Part shown: positions 9,037 to 16,584 of the stretch, one piece after another
Layout of the letters: every line of letters begins with the position of its first letter
Numbering within the stretch: the stretch's first letter is position 1
Assembly: GCA_964649195.1 (NCBI GenBank)
Contig: CAZYPK010000052.1
Coordinates: 1-29,522 of the forward strand
DNA from: JTS-RE9 sp964649195
Lineage (GTDB): Bacteria > Planctomycetota > Phycisphaerae > Phycisphaerales > Phycisphaeraceae
DNA length: 29,522 nucleotides
Direction: 5' to 3'
Notes under the pieces: generated by a model
Seen by the model: only the letters and a program-made list of their open reading frames with translations
Told to the model about the DNA's origin: nothing
The model's database searches: none
Made by a program: the position numbers and the translations under genes

Positions 9037-9078
9037 GGCACGGCGTCCCAGGGCACGGCGTCTTCAAGACGCCGTGCC
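9037..9078. repeat. Three-unit palindromic element downstream of the B12-binding gene
   Basis: Two direct units (ggcacggcgtccca and ggcacggcgtcttca) are followed by an inverted unit (agacgccgtgcc). The last two form a perfect 27-bp palindrome just past the stop codon of the minus-strand gene ending at 9080. Placement suggests a transcript-end hairpin, but no T-run follows. It has the same architecture as 8909-8950, with GCGTC in place of GGGAGC. Confidence 0.72.
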
Positions 9079-9079
9079 T

Positions 9080-9790
9080 TTACGCCGCGACGCCTTCCTT
9101 GATCTTCCGCTTGCGACCCACCGTTCGCTGATCGCTGGTCATGCGACGGGTGCGCTGCTGATCCATGACCTGAATCAGTTCTTCAGGATCGCGGGCCCAA
9201 ATGTCGGCTCCGATTTCCTCGGCCAACCCTTCGGCACGGTTGAACACGCCACCGCCCACGGCGATTTGCAGGTTCGGACAGACGCCGATGTCGTGAAGGT
9301 GATCGATCAGCAGACGGGTGTAAGGCACCGTGCTGGCGGCGGCGCCGAAAACCAGCAGCACGTCGGCCTGCATCTCCCCGACAGCGGAGATGATTTCATC
9401 ATTCGCCACGCCGCCGCCCACGAAGTAAACCGTGTAGCCATCCGCTTCGAGCATGTCGGCCGCGATCTGGCCGGTGAGTTCTTCCGCCTCATCGGGGCCG
9501 CAGGTAAGCACGACCTTGCGGCTGCGCAGGGGCTTCTGCTCCAGCCGCATCTGCATCTGATCGGCAAGGGTGCGAAGCAGGCGGGTGGCGTAGTGGTGGC
9601 CGAGGTTGGAGAGTTGATCGGCTCGGTGAAGGTTCTGGATGTGTTCGATGGTGGGCCAGAAGAGGCGGGTGAGGACCTTCTGAGCCGGGCAGTTGGCACT
9701 GATGAGTTCATCGACAATCTGCCGGGCGCCGGGTCGGTCGCCGCTGATCAGGGTGGTGAAGAATCGTTCGAGCAGGACATCACGGTGCAT
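9080..9790 (-). CDS. Cobalamin-binding-fold (B12-binding) domain protein
   Basis: The product is 236 residues. Residues 1-88 form a helical cap like that of CarH/LitR and methyltransferase corrinoid proteins, with QLSNLGHHYATRLLRTL matching the cap helix that contacts the upper face. Residues 92-215 are a Rossmann-like B12-binding domain (KVVLTCGPDEAEEL, then ADMLEADGYTVYFVGGGV, ADVLLVFGAA, LQIAVGGGVFN, GADIWARDPEE). The lower-axial histidine motif DxHxxG is not present: the region reads PDEAEELTG. Binding may be base-off without His, or the ligand may differ. There is no DNA-binding domain and no methyltransferase next to it, so its role (sensor or corrinoid carrier) is open. A basic C-terminal tail follows residue 215. 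Confidence 0.83.
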   Translation of the reverse strand: MHRDVLLERFFTTLISGDRPGARQIVDELISANCPAQKVLTRLFWPTIEHIQNLHRADQLSNLGHHYATRLLRTLADQMQMRLEQKPLRSRKVVLTCGPDEAEELTGQIAADMLEADGYTVYFVGGGVANDEIISAVGEMQADVLLVFGAAASTVPYTRLLIDHLHDIGVCPNLQIAVGGGVFNRAEGLAEEIGADIWARDPEELIQVMDQQRTRRMTSDQRTVGRKRKIKEGVAA

Positions 9791-10217
9791 GGGAGGTTCT
9801 CCGGGCGCTGGGGGTCAGGGGCGGTGGTCCTGACGGCCTTGATGACGCCGACATGCGGCTTCCTGCCGATGCCGGTGGTGGTTCGTTGCGGCCAAGCCTT
9901 CCGCGCTCGGTCGCCCGGTTCCTCGCCGGGAGTGGTGACACCTTGTTCATCGGAACCCCCGGCAAATCGCTTGATTAACCGGCACGACCATCACGAACGA
10001 AACGAAATGATCGCTTCAAATTTTCGCAACCGACTGCTTTCACTGGCTTTAGGCGATATCCTTGACATTCCGATAACCCGACGAGCCTTTTGAACCCCAC
10101 GAACACGGTGGCTGCCAGAGGCGAAGTTATCGGCTGAGGGAACCATCGGATTCAAAAGTGGCGAATGCAAATCAATGCAATCGAAGACCTCCGTGATGAA
10201 GCGGACGGAAGTTCTCA
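9791..10217. other. Gene-free stretch of about 430 bp
   Basis: This divergent spacer lies between the minus-strand B12-binding gene and the plus-strand lipoprotein gene. Short open frames cross it, but none has a ribosome site together with a recognisable product. A TTGACA at about 10058-10064 has no good -10 partner. Otherwise I see nothing assignable. Confidence 0.5.
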
Positions 10218-10247
10218 TTGACGCTATTTGTCAAAATCTGTTAAGAT
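10218..10247 (+). promoter_or_regulatory. Sigma-70-like promoter for the small lipoprotein gene
   Basis: TTGACG (10218-10223) and TAAGAT (10242-10247) are separated by 18 bp. They lie in a locally AT-richer stretch of this GC-rich sequence, about 70 bp before the start codon. This is the clearest housekeeping-type promoter in the window. Confidence 0.6.
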
Positions 10248-10317
10248 CATGGTGGTCTGTCGGGGGCACGTTGCCCTTGAACATTTAACACATGGTTTTT
10301 GAACCAGGAGTTTGATC

Positions 10318-10533
10318 ATGCGATTTCTTGCGATTATTGCAGTTGCGGCTCTGCTGAGCCTTGGTGGTTGTGGTGGCAAGGACAAGGACAAGCCGGCGCC
10401 GACGCCGCCGAAGACGCCGCCCGCGACGACGGATGGAGCGCCCAAGGACGCTGACGCGGTCAAAGATGCCGCCGACAAGGTCAAAGACGCCGCGGACGCT
10501 GTCAAAGATGCCGCCAAGGATGTCGTCAAGTAA
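10318..10533 (+). CDS. Small lipoprotein with heptad VKDAAD repeats
   Basis: The 71-residue product has a lipoprotein signal peptide (MRFLAIIAVAALLSLGGC, lipobox cysteine at 18). A short Lys/Pro/Thr-rich linker comes next, then an alanine-rich helix made of a seven-residue unit (AVKDAAD, KVKDAAD, AVKDAAK). The unit is amphipathic with regularly spaced K and D, so a membrane-anchored rod or helical bundle is likely. ATG 10318 was chosen because AGGAG at 10306-10310 sits 7 bases upstream; an in-frame TTG at 10312 is too close to it. The gene has its own promoter and terminator, so it is a single-gene unit. Small LEA-like and Lpp-like lipoproteins look similar; no exact family is recognised. Confidence 0.75.
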   Translation: MRFLAIIAVAALLSLGGCGGKDKDKPAPTPPKTPPATTDGAPKDADAVKDAADKVKDAADAVKDAAKDVVK

Positions 10534-10638
10534 TTGATGACCGCCCGGCAACCTTTGGACTGAACCGCTCTGATGATGCTTTCTTGCGAAGCCGTCGGCG
10601 GTCCGTCCATCGACAGTCAGCCCATTGAATTGAACACC

Positions 10639-10695
10639 GAGCCGGATGGATGCGCGGGCTTTAGCCTGCGCGTCCATTGGGCTCGGTTGTTTTTT
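10639..10695 (+). terminator. Intrinsic terminator of the lipoprotein gene
   Basis: A long stem pairs GAGCC (10639) plus ATGGATGCGCGGGCT with AGCCTGCGCGTCCAT plus GGCTC (ending 10684). It has a 2-bp internal mismatch, a few G-T wobbles and a two-base loop, and a run of six T follows at 10690-10695. It lies 106 bp after the lipoprotein stop and upstream of the EPS cluster. Confidence 0.75.
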
Positions 10696-10709
10696 ACTTC
10701 GGGGGACTT

Positions 10710-10731
10710 CACGGGAGCTGAAGCTCCCGTG
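10710..10731. repeat. Palindrome of the CACGGGAGCTTCAGCTCCCGTG family
   Basis: A perfect 22-bp palindrome (CACGGGAGCTG / AAGCTCCCGTG, with a slight central variation). The same core sits in the element at 11523-11564 and, as a variant, at 8909-8950. From here to 10873, before the sugar transferase, I see no further gene and no clear promoter. Confidence 0.65.
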
Positions 10732-10873
10732 TCTTTCCTGCTCCTGCCCCATCTTCTCCCCGTTTTTTTCGCGCCAAACGGTACAGACGGATTAAGTCGC
10801 ACAGGCTTCCCGACGATGGTGCCAATACCGTGCATCGTGCGGGGGGTCCGCAAGTGCAGGGACAGGCGGCGAC

Positions 10874-11524
10874 ATGAGCCACGCCTTGGAACAATTCGGA
10901 GCCACGCGACGCAGCCGACCGGCTCGCAAACCGGGCCTCGGCTTTGCGATGTTCAAGCGATCGCTCGATCTCGTCGGCGGCCTTGCCGGGCTGCTGCTGG
11001 TCGCACCGATCCTGCTGGCCTGCACCGCCTGGATCAAGTGCATCGATGGCGGCCCGGTCTTCTACAGCCAGTGGCGCGTCGGACGGGATGGCTGGCTCTT
11101 CCGCATCTACAAACTGCGCACCATGAGCCTGGCCGCCGAGGCGTGTGGTGATGCCCGGTTCGCCCGAAGCGGCGACCCGCGAATCCTGCGAGGCTGCCAT
11201 TGGATGCGCCGCTCCCATATTGACGAACTGCCCCAACTCATCAACATCCTGCTGGGGCAGATGAGCCTCGTCGGACCGCGACCCGAACGCCCGGAAATCA
11301 TGGAACAGCTTCGCCGGGACATCCCAGGCATCGACAAACGCCTGGCCACACGACCGGGACTCACCGGCCTGGCGCAGGTCCGCAACGGCTACACCAACGA
11401 TGTGAAAGGCACCCGCCGAAAACTCGCCTACGACCTCCAGTACCTGCGAACCCGCTCCATCCGCAACGAACTGGCCCTGATCCTCAGAACGCTCCCCTGC
11501 GTCTGGGATCAGGCCGCGTTATAG
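10874..11524 (+). CDS. Initiating sugar-phosphate transferase (polyprenyl-phosphate type)
   Basis: The 216-residue product belongs to the bacterial sugar transferase family (PglC/WcaJ C-terminal domain). These enzymes move a phospho-sugar from a nucleotide-sugar to undecaprenyl phosphate at the inner membrane and so start a repeat unit. It shows one membrane helix at about 30-52, KLRTM at 80-84, the Asp-Glu catalytic dyad in HIDELPQL (about 115-122), GPRPE at 134-138 and RPGLTGLAQV near 155. It has the small form without the multi-helix N-terminal part. It is the first gene of the EPS cluster; the ATG at 10874 follows a purine-rich caggcggcg. The sugar transferred cannot be predicted. Confidence 0.92.
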   Translation: MSHALEQFGATRRSRPARKPGLGFAMFKRSLDLVGGLAGLLLVAPILLACTAWIKCIDGGPVFYSQWRVGRDGWLFRIYKLRTMSLAAEACGDARFARSGDPRILRGCHWMRRSHIDELPQLINILLGQMSLVGPRPERPEIMEQLRRDIPGIDKRLATRPGLTGLAQVRNGYTNDVKGTRRKLAYDLQYLRTRSIRNELALILRTLPCVWDQAAL

Positions 11525-11564
11525 GCACGGGAACTTCATAGGCACGGGAGCTTCAGCTCCCGTG
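11523..11564. repeat. Three-unit palindromic element overlapping the sugar-transferase stop
   Basis: Units taggcacgggaacttca and taggcacgggagcttca are followed by the inverted gctcccgtga. The first unit overlaps the last two bases of the TAG stop. The second and third units form a stem in the spacer before the export-protein gene. Architecture matches 8909-8950 and 9037-9078. Confidence 0.72.
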
Positions 11565-11592
11565 AATTCCCCCCCCGAAAGCAAGCTCCATC

Positions 11593-12351
11593 ATGAACAC
11601 TTCACTCCTCACAACCCGTCGCCTGCTGCAAGCGGTGCTGATCGTGTCGATGCTGGCCGGCTGCCAGACGACCCACACCGACTTCGACGCCTTCGTGCGC
11701 GATCCGCAGCCGCTGGTGACTTCGACGGAGTATCGCCTGTCGCCGCCCGATGTGATCCGCATCACCTCCAAGCGGGTGCGGGAGCTGCATGGCCACACGG
11801 AGACGATCCGTCCCGATGGCCGGATCACCCTGCCGCTGATCGGCGCGGTGATGGTGGCCGGCAAGACGCCTGAAGAGGCCAGCATCGAGATTCAGAAGCT
11901 CGCCGTCGATTTCTACGAGGATGCCGATGTCAGCCTTCGCGTGGAAATCTTCCGCAGCAAGAAAATCTTCGTGTTCGGCGAGGTGCAGGTCGTCGGCGCT
12001 TATCCCTACGACGGCACCAACACCGTGCTCAAGACCCTCGCCGTCGCGCAGCCGACACGACTGGCCGACCCGGGCAACATTCAGGTCATGCGTCCCAACC
12101 GCAAGGGCGAAATGATCAAGCGCATGACCATCGATCTGAACAAGATGGTTCGTCAAGGCGACACCGCGCTCGATGCCGTGCTCGAGGAAGGTGACATTCT
12201 TTACGTGCCGCCCAATCCGCTGGCGAGCGTCGGCCTGGCGTTCCAGCAACTGCTCCTGCCGCTCCAGCCCGCCGCCCAGACCGTGCAGGCCCCGGCCGAC
12301 ATCGCCACCCACTCCGAACAACGACCCTATGGAAGCGAAACACGAAACTGA
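11593..12351 (+). CDS. Polysaccharide export outer-membrane lipoprotein (Wza-like)
   Basis: The product is 252 residues with a lipoprotein signal peptide (lipobox LAGC, Cys24). The poly_export domain spans about residues 45-125 (YRLSPPDVIRITSKR, TIRPDGRITLPLIGAVMVAGKTPEEA). An SLBB-like beta-grasp segment follows at about 128-205 (KKIFVFGEVQVVGAYPYDG, then VLEEGDILYVPPNPLA). This family forms the outer-membrane or periplasmic channel through which capsular or extracellular polysaccharide leaves the cell. It is shorter than E. coli Wza (about 380) but typical of single-SLBB exporters in EPS loci. Its neighbours are the initiating transferase and the chain-length protein. An AT-rich hairpin repeat starts 4 bp after its stop. 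Confidence 0.92.
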   Translation: MNTSLLTTRRLLQAVLIVSMLAGCQTTHTDFDAFVRDPQPLVTSTEYRLSPPDVIRITSKRVRELHGHTETIRPDGRITLPLIGAVMVAGKTPEEASIEIQKLAVDFYEDADVSLRVEIFRSKKIFVFGEVQVVGAYPYDGTNTVLKTLAVAQPTRLADPGNIQVMRPNRKGEMIKRMTIDLNKMVRQGDTALDAVLEEGDILYVPPNPLASVGLAFQQLLLPLQPAAQTVQAPADIATHSEQRPYGSETRN

Positions 12352-12355
12352 TGCG

Positions 12356-12500
12356 GAAAAAGGCGAATACTTATTACTTAATACTTATTACTTAATGGTT
12401 ATTTTGAACCTTGTGTCATCGCTTTCCTGGGGTATCCGAAAGACTATTCTGAAATAGCCATTAAGTATTAAGTATTAAGTAATAAGTATTCGCCTTTTCC
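12356..12500. repeat. AT-rich 7-bp tandem arrays in inverted orientation (copy 1)
   Basis: The left arm (12356-12404) carries the alternating words TACTTAT and TACTTAA in a strict 7-bp period. The right arm (12452-12500) is its inverted copy, with about 48 bp pairing and few mismatches, including the flanking aaaggcgaa. The loop is about 47 bp. It is very AT-rich against GC-rich neighbours. Related copies lie at 14315-14455 and 19556-19765. From 12501 to 12604 I see no gene. Confidence 0.9.
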
Positions 12501-12604
12501 CGCCGAGCATCAATCTTTGTTTTGAAAGTAACCGGCATGTGTCATCCGAAATCAGCCACGACGCCTTGGATTCAATGCAACATTCAAACTCCGAGTGACT
12601 CGCC

Positions 12605-14308
12605 ATGAGCAATCGCATCACCCAATCCGACGCACTCTTCGAAGTGTGGCATCTGCTGCTGAAGTTCCGCTGGCGCTTCGTGATGCCCGCCTTCGCCGTC
12701 GCCGCATTGGTGCTGGCGGTGAGCATGTTCCTTCCCCGCAAGTACCGCGCGGAAGCCGTGTTCGAGCGCCGCACCGACATGGTGCTGGCCGAGATCATGA
12801 AGCGCGGCGCCACCCGCTCCTTCCAGGACCCGCGCGAGTCCCTTCAGAACGAAATCGTCGGCGACCCCGCCCTCGACCAGACCATCGATCAGATCATGCC
12901 CATGGCCGGCGCCCTGGGCAACGCCGACTTCAACCGCGCCTCGCTGCGCGGCGACCTCAAGCGAAAAACCAACATCAGCTATGACATTTCCTCCACCGAC
13001 CTCGACCGCATTCGCGTCTCCTACATCGGCGATGATCCCGCCCTGAGCCGGCTGATCGTCAACCAGCTCGTCCGCAACCACATCGACCGCACCCGCCGGC
13101 GCATCGAGGAACGACTGACCCAGAGCGCCTCCTTCTTCGAGGCCGAGGAAGCCCGCGCCCGCGCGGCGATCGAGGAACTGGAGGCCAAGAAGCTGGCGTT
13201 TGAAATCGAAAACGCACGCCTGCTGCCGGACAATCCCAACAGCGCCCAGGGCGCCATTTCGGATCTTCACGTTCAGCTCGCCGCCGCCGCCGAACGCCGC
13301 GACGCGGCGAGCGCGATGATTCAGACGCTGCGCAAAACCCTGGAAAACACGCCGCAATCCACCCCCACCGTGGTGCGCGGCCGCAACCCGGAGCTCGATC
13401 GCCTCGAGTCCCAGCTTCGCCAGTTCGAGGCCAGGTACGCCGAGTTTGTCGGCGTTTACAAGATGAAGCCCAGGCACCCCGATGTCGTCGCCGTGACCGA
13501 TCAGATCGACGGCGTGAAGAAGCTCATCGACGCCACGGAAAAGACCATCATCGTGCAGACCACCGACGTGCCCAACGCCAGGTACGGCGAGATCGAGGTC
13601 GCGCTCAACAAGGCGCTGACCGATCTGCAATCCGCCGAAAGGCAGCATGCCGTGATCCGACAGCAGGTTGCCGCCGCCCAGCAGGAATCCAGCGGCGTGT
13701 TCGGCGTGCGCAGCGAGTATCGGAAAATCACCCGCGCCATCGAGGACAGCCAGCGCGAGCTCAACTTCTGGCGCGAGAACCTGCGCCATGTCGAGATGGC
13801 CCGCACCGCCGAGAGCGGCGACAAGGGCATCCAGCTTTCCTTCATCAAGGAGTGCGATGTCATTCACAAGCCCGTGTCGCCCAACCTGGCGCAGGTGCTG
13901 ATGGCCGCGGCCTTCCTGGGCATGGTCGCCGGAGGCATCAACGTCTTCTACAAGTACCGCACCGATGAAACCTTCAGCGACGCCCAGCAGCTTTCCACCG
14001 CCATGAGCCTGCCCACCTTCGGCGCCGTCAGCGAGATCATTTCCAAACGATCCGCACGCCTTCGCCGCGTCCGCAACCTGCTGCTCTATCCGATCAACGG
14101 CGCGATCATGGCGACCGTGCTGGTGATCCTCACCGGCCTGCTCTACATGAGCCTCGAAAAGCCGCACATGATCGCGGAACTGAAGCAAAACCCGCTCCGC
14201 TTCCTCCTCGATCGCGTGAGCGGCCCGGCCAAACCCGCCGCGCCGACCGCCATCGAATCCGCCAGGCTGGGAGCCCGGCTGCCTGAAGAAGCGAAGGAAA
14301 AGTATTGA
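12605..14308 (+). CDS. Polysaccharide chain-length determinant (Wzz/GumC-like, XrtA-locus type)
   Basis: The 567-residue product begins with a cytosolic tail and a first membrane helix at about 24-43, followed by the Wzz-like signature (PRKYRAEAVFERRT). A long periplasmic part with coiled coil covers about 150-415 (EEARARAAIEELEAKK). A second helix lies at about 425-446, just after the KPVSPNLAQ proline motif normally seen before TM2. An unusual third helix lies at about 500-518 after a cytosolic stretch. It has no kinase domain; that is a separate gene downstream, as in GumC or EpsB systems. It probably controls polymer length and links to the export lipoprotein. The ATG at 12605 was chosen; a weak purine stretch (gagtga) precedes it. 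Confidence 0.9.
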   Translation: MSNRITQSDALFEVWHLLLKFRWRFVMPAFAVAALVLAVSMFLPRKYRAEAVFERRTDMVLAEIMKRGATRSFQDPRESLQNEIVGDPALDQTIDQIMPMAGALGNADFNRASLRGDLKRKTNISYDISSTDLDRIRVSYIGDDPALSRLIVNQLVRNHIDRTRRRIEERLTQSASFFEAEEARARAAIEELEAKKLAFEIENARLLPDNPNSAQGAISDLHVQLAAAAERRDAASAMIQTLRKTLENTPQSTPTVVRGRNPELDRLESQLRQFEARYAEFVGVYKMKPRHPDVVAVTDQIDGVKKLIDATEKTIIVQTTDVPNARYGEIEVALNKALTDLQSAERQHAVIRQQVAAAQQESSGVFGVRSEYRKITRAIEDSQRELNFWRENLRHVEMARTAESGDKGIQLSFIKECDVIHKPVSPNLAQVLMAAAFLGMVAGGINVFYKYRTDETFSDAQQLSTAMSLPTFGAVSEIISKRSARLRRVRNLLLYPINGAIMATVLVILTGLLYMSLEKPHMIAELKQNPLRFLLDRVSGPAKPAAPTAIESARLGARLPEEAKEKY

Positions 14309-14314
14309 AAGACA

Positions 14315-14455
14315 GAAAGGCGAATACTTATTACTTAATACTTATTACTTAATGGTTATTTCAGAAGAGATACAACACACCCCGCGAGTTCGTTCACACA
14401 TGGCTCGAAATAGCCATTAAGTAATAAGTATTAAGTATTAAATAATCGTCTTTAC
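14315..14455. repeat. AT-rich 7-bp tandem arrays in inverted orientation (copy 2)
   Basis: The left arm 14315-14362 and right arm 14407-14455 use the same words as the element at 12356 (TACTTAT, TACTTAA) and the same ends (aaggcgaat, ggttatttc). They are separated by a different loop of about 44 bp. The arms are homologous to copy 1 but the loops are not. It lies between two genes of the EPS cluster, starting 6 bp after a stop codon. Confidence 0.9.
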
Positions 14456-14491
14456 CGTCTTTTCAATGTTTGCTCACCGATTGGAACCGCC

Positions 14492-15382
14492 ATGTATGAA
14501 GCCTTCTACAACCTGAAGATGATGCCGTTCGAGAACACGCCTGATCCGCGGTTCTTCTTCCAGAGCGAGCAGCACCGCGAGGCGCTGGCGGCCATCGAAT
14601 ATACGATCCGCATGCGCAAGGGGTTCGTGCTCATCACCGGCGACATCGGTTCAGGCAAGACCACCGTCGGCCGCGCCATGTGCGAGCGCGTCGGCCATGC
14701 CGCCACCATCGTCAACATCACCCACAGCCACCGCGACGGGGATTCCCTCATCCGCCAGACGCTTCGCGCCCTGAACATCCGCACCCAGCGCGGCGAAGAT
14801 CATGGCCGCATGTTGGAACGGCTCGGTTCGTATCTGCTCGACCGCATCAACCAGGCCCGGCCCGTGGTCCTCTTCGTCGATGAGGCGCAGACGCTCAGTG
14901 ATGACGCCCTCGAAGAGCTGCGCCTGATGAGCACGTTCGACACCTCCACGCAAAAGGCGATTCAGATCGTGCTCGTCGGTCAGCCGGAGCTTCGGCAGCA
15001 CATCGCCAACACCCGCCGCCTGGCCGCGCTGCGCCAGCGCATCGTGCTGGCCAAGCATCTTCGCCCGCTCGACATGCAGGATGTGGTTCGTTACGTCGAG
15101 CATCGCATCCGCATCGCCGGCAACGATCCGACAACCCCCGCCCCCGGGGTGCGCTTCGAGGCCGGTGCCTTCAACCGCATTCACCAGACCACGCACGGCA
15201 TTCCGCGCCTGATCAACGTCATCTGCGACAACGCGCTGCTGATGGCCTTCGTCAGCGAAACGCGCAGCATCGGCGCAACGATCATCAATCGCGTCATCGA
15301 AGACATGGTGCCCAACTTCGGCGACGACTCGGATTCGGGCATAAGCAACACGCCTGCACTGGGCCTGACGGGAACCTACTGA
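14492..15382 (+). CDS. ExeA/GspA-like AAA ATPase of the EPS cluster
   Basis: The 296-residue product has the ExeA-type start (MYEAFYNLKMMPFENTPDP), a Walker A GDIGSGKTT at 50-58, a Walker B VVLFVDEAQ at 125-133, a sensor-like VLVGQPELR near 160-168, and an arginine-rich AALRQRI near 178. A C-terminal lid contains HGIPRLINVICDNALL. This type is the standard XrtA/PEP-CTERM-locus ATPase found beside Wzz-like and CpsD-like genes. It is thought to act in the assembly of the export apparatus, by analogy with ExeA. The C-terminal peptidoglycan-binding part of true ExeA is absent. The next gene starts one base after its stop (TGACATG), so translation is coupled. Confidence 0.92.
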   Translation: MYEAFYNLKMMPFENTPDPRFFFQSEQHREALAAIEYTIRMRKGFVLITGDIGSGKTTVGRAMCERVGHAATIVNITHSHRDGDSLIRQTLRALNIRTQRGEDHGRMLERLGSYLLDRINQARPVVLFVDEAQTLSDDALEELRLMSTFDTSTQKAIQIVLVGQPELRQHIANTRRLAALRQRIVLAKHLRPLDMQDVVRYVEHRIRIAGNDPTTPAPGVRFEAGAFNRIHQTTHGIPRLINVICDNALLMAFVSETRSIGATIINRVIEDMVPNFGDDSDSGISNTPALGLTGTY

Positions 15383-15383
15383 C

Positions 15384-16394
15384 ATGGGATATCTCTTCGA
15401 CGCCATCCAGAAGTCGAGTTCGCAGCAGCCCGCCTCCGCGCCGGTCGCCGCCGATGTCGATCACGCCGGCATCGCCGCGCCTGCCGCGCCGATTCACCCC
15501 GCCGCCGACGAAGGCCCGCGCCTTTCGCTGGCCGGCCTGATGGAGCAGGCTGCGCCGATCGAATCGCCCCAGCTTCCGTCGCCGCCGACCTTCGCGCCGG
15601 CTGCAAGCGACAAGGCCGACATCGATCCGTCGCAGCCCCGCCTGCGCCTGGCGCTGGACAAGGATGTGGATGATCGACTGGTCGCGGCGCTGAAGCCCTC
15701 AAGCCTGATGGCGGAGGAGTATCGCTCCATCCGCACCGGCATCCTCGCGCGATGGAACCATCGCTCGCATCTGGTACACACCATCACCAGCGCCACGCCC
15801 CAGGAAGGCAAGACGATCACCAGTCTGAACCTGGGCCTGAGCTTCGCCGAGCTTCACAATCGAAACACGGTCGTGATCGAAGCCGACCTTCGTCTGCCTC
15901 AGTTCGGCAAGCTGTTGAACCTGCCCAAGGGGCCCGGGGGGCCGGGGGGGGCCGGGGGGCCGGGGCTGGTCGGCCTGCTTCATGGCGAGTGCGGCATGGA
16001 ACAGGCGATCCACGAAGTCGGGCCGAACCGATTGCATGTGATCCCCGCCGGCCGCCGCATCGACAACAACGCGGTGCAGTTGCTTTCGGGCAGGGAGATG
16101 TCGGCCTTGATCAAGTCGCTGCGCTCCAGGTACGACCACGTGATCATCGACACCCCGCCGGTGATCGAGCTGGCCGACGCGGGGATTCTCGGTGCGCAAA
16201 GCGATGATGTGCTGCTGATCGTGCGCCTGAACCGCACGCCCAAGCCGCTGATCGAGCAGGCCATCCGCACGCTGGCCAGCTACAACGCCCCCGTGGCCGG
16301 CATGTTGGCCACCGACCAGCAGCCGCACATGCGCCGCTATCACAGCAAGTACGGTTACAGCTACCGCTACAGCCGGTATGCGCAGGCGGCGTGA
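15384..16394 (+). CDS. CpsD/CapB-family tyrosine kinase (BY-kinase)
   Basis: The 336-residue product has a proline/alanine-rich N-terminal linker (about 1-105) and a MinD-like kinase domain. Its Walker A is ATPQEGKT (137-144), Walker A' VVIEADLRLP (163-172) and Walker B VIIDTPP (253-259). A C-terminal tyrosine cluster (YHSKYGYSYRYSRY, about 319-332) is the usual autophosphorylation tail. These kinases cycle phosphorylation to control chain length and polymer export with the Wzz-like partner. A glycine-rich insert (residues 183-194) sits between the Walker A' region and GLVGLLHGE, encoded by runs of six to eight G. A slip there would frameshift the gene. It is tightly coupled to the ATPase gene upstream. 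Confidence 0.92.
   Translation: MGYLFDAIQKSSSQQPASAPVAADVDHAGIAAPAAPIHPAADEGPRLSLAGLMEQAAPIESPQLPSPPTFAPAASDKADIDPSQPRLRLALDKDVDDRLVAALKPSSLMAEEYRSIRTGILARWNHRSHLVHTITSATPQEGKTITSLNLGLSFAELHNRNTVVIEADLRLPQFGKLLNLPKGPGGPGGAGGPGLVGLLHGECGMEQAIHEVGPNRLHVIPAGRRIDNNAVQLLSGREMSALIKSLRSRYDHVIIDTPPVIELADAGILGAQSDDVLLIVRLNRTPKPLIEQAIRTLASYNAPVAGMLATDQQPHMRRYHSKYGYSYRYSRYAQAA
15929..15965 (+). repeat. G-run microsatellite inside the kinase gene
   Basis: Three G runs (15936-15941, 6; 15944-15951, 8; 15954-15959, 6) are separated by CC. They encode the Gly/Pro/Ala insert of the kinase. Such runs are prone to slippage in replication and sequencing. The frame is intact here. Confidence 0.8.
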
Positions 16395-16399
16395 AAATA

Positions 16400-16510
16400 A
16401 GTTCTGAGTTCTGAGTTCTGAGTTCTGAGTTTCATGTTCCAGGTTCCATGTTCCAAGTTTTGTGGTTGGTGATTTGTTTGAGATTTGAGATTTGAGATTT
16501 GAGATTTCGG
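16400..16510 (+). repeat. Three consecutive 7-bp arrays with different words
   Basis: AGTTCTG repeated four times (from 16400) is followed by three TGTTCCA-like units (about 16435-16461), then after about 15 bp by four TTTGAGA units (about 16478-16510). All keep a 7-bp period though the words differ. It starts 6 bp after the kinase stop and precedes the glycosyltransferase-like gene. Confidence 0.9.
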
Positions 16511-16584
16511 ATCGATTGTTTCGGATTTCGTGCTTTCGCTCCAACAGTTTGCATTCGCCGTGTGCGCGCGGATCGAGGGAATGG

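Noticed and set aside
9074..10093. 339-codon plus-strand frame opposite the B12-binding gene and its upstream spacer
   Set aside because: The opposite strand has a clear domain protein; this frame has no recognisable motif and starts in a palindromic repeat.
9991..10218. 75-codon minus-strand frame in the spacer before the lipoprotein gene
   Set aside because: No ribosome site, no motif, and its upstream end coincides with the lipoprotein promoter.
12584..14188. 534-codon minus-strand frame opposite the chain-length gene
   Set aside because: His/Gly/Val-rich shadow; the plus strand has clear Wzz-like features and membrane helices.
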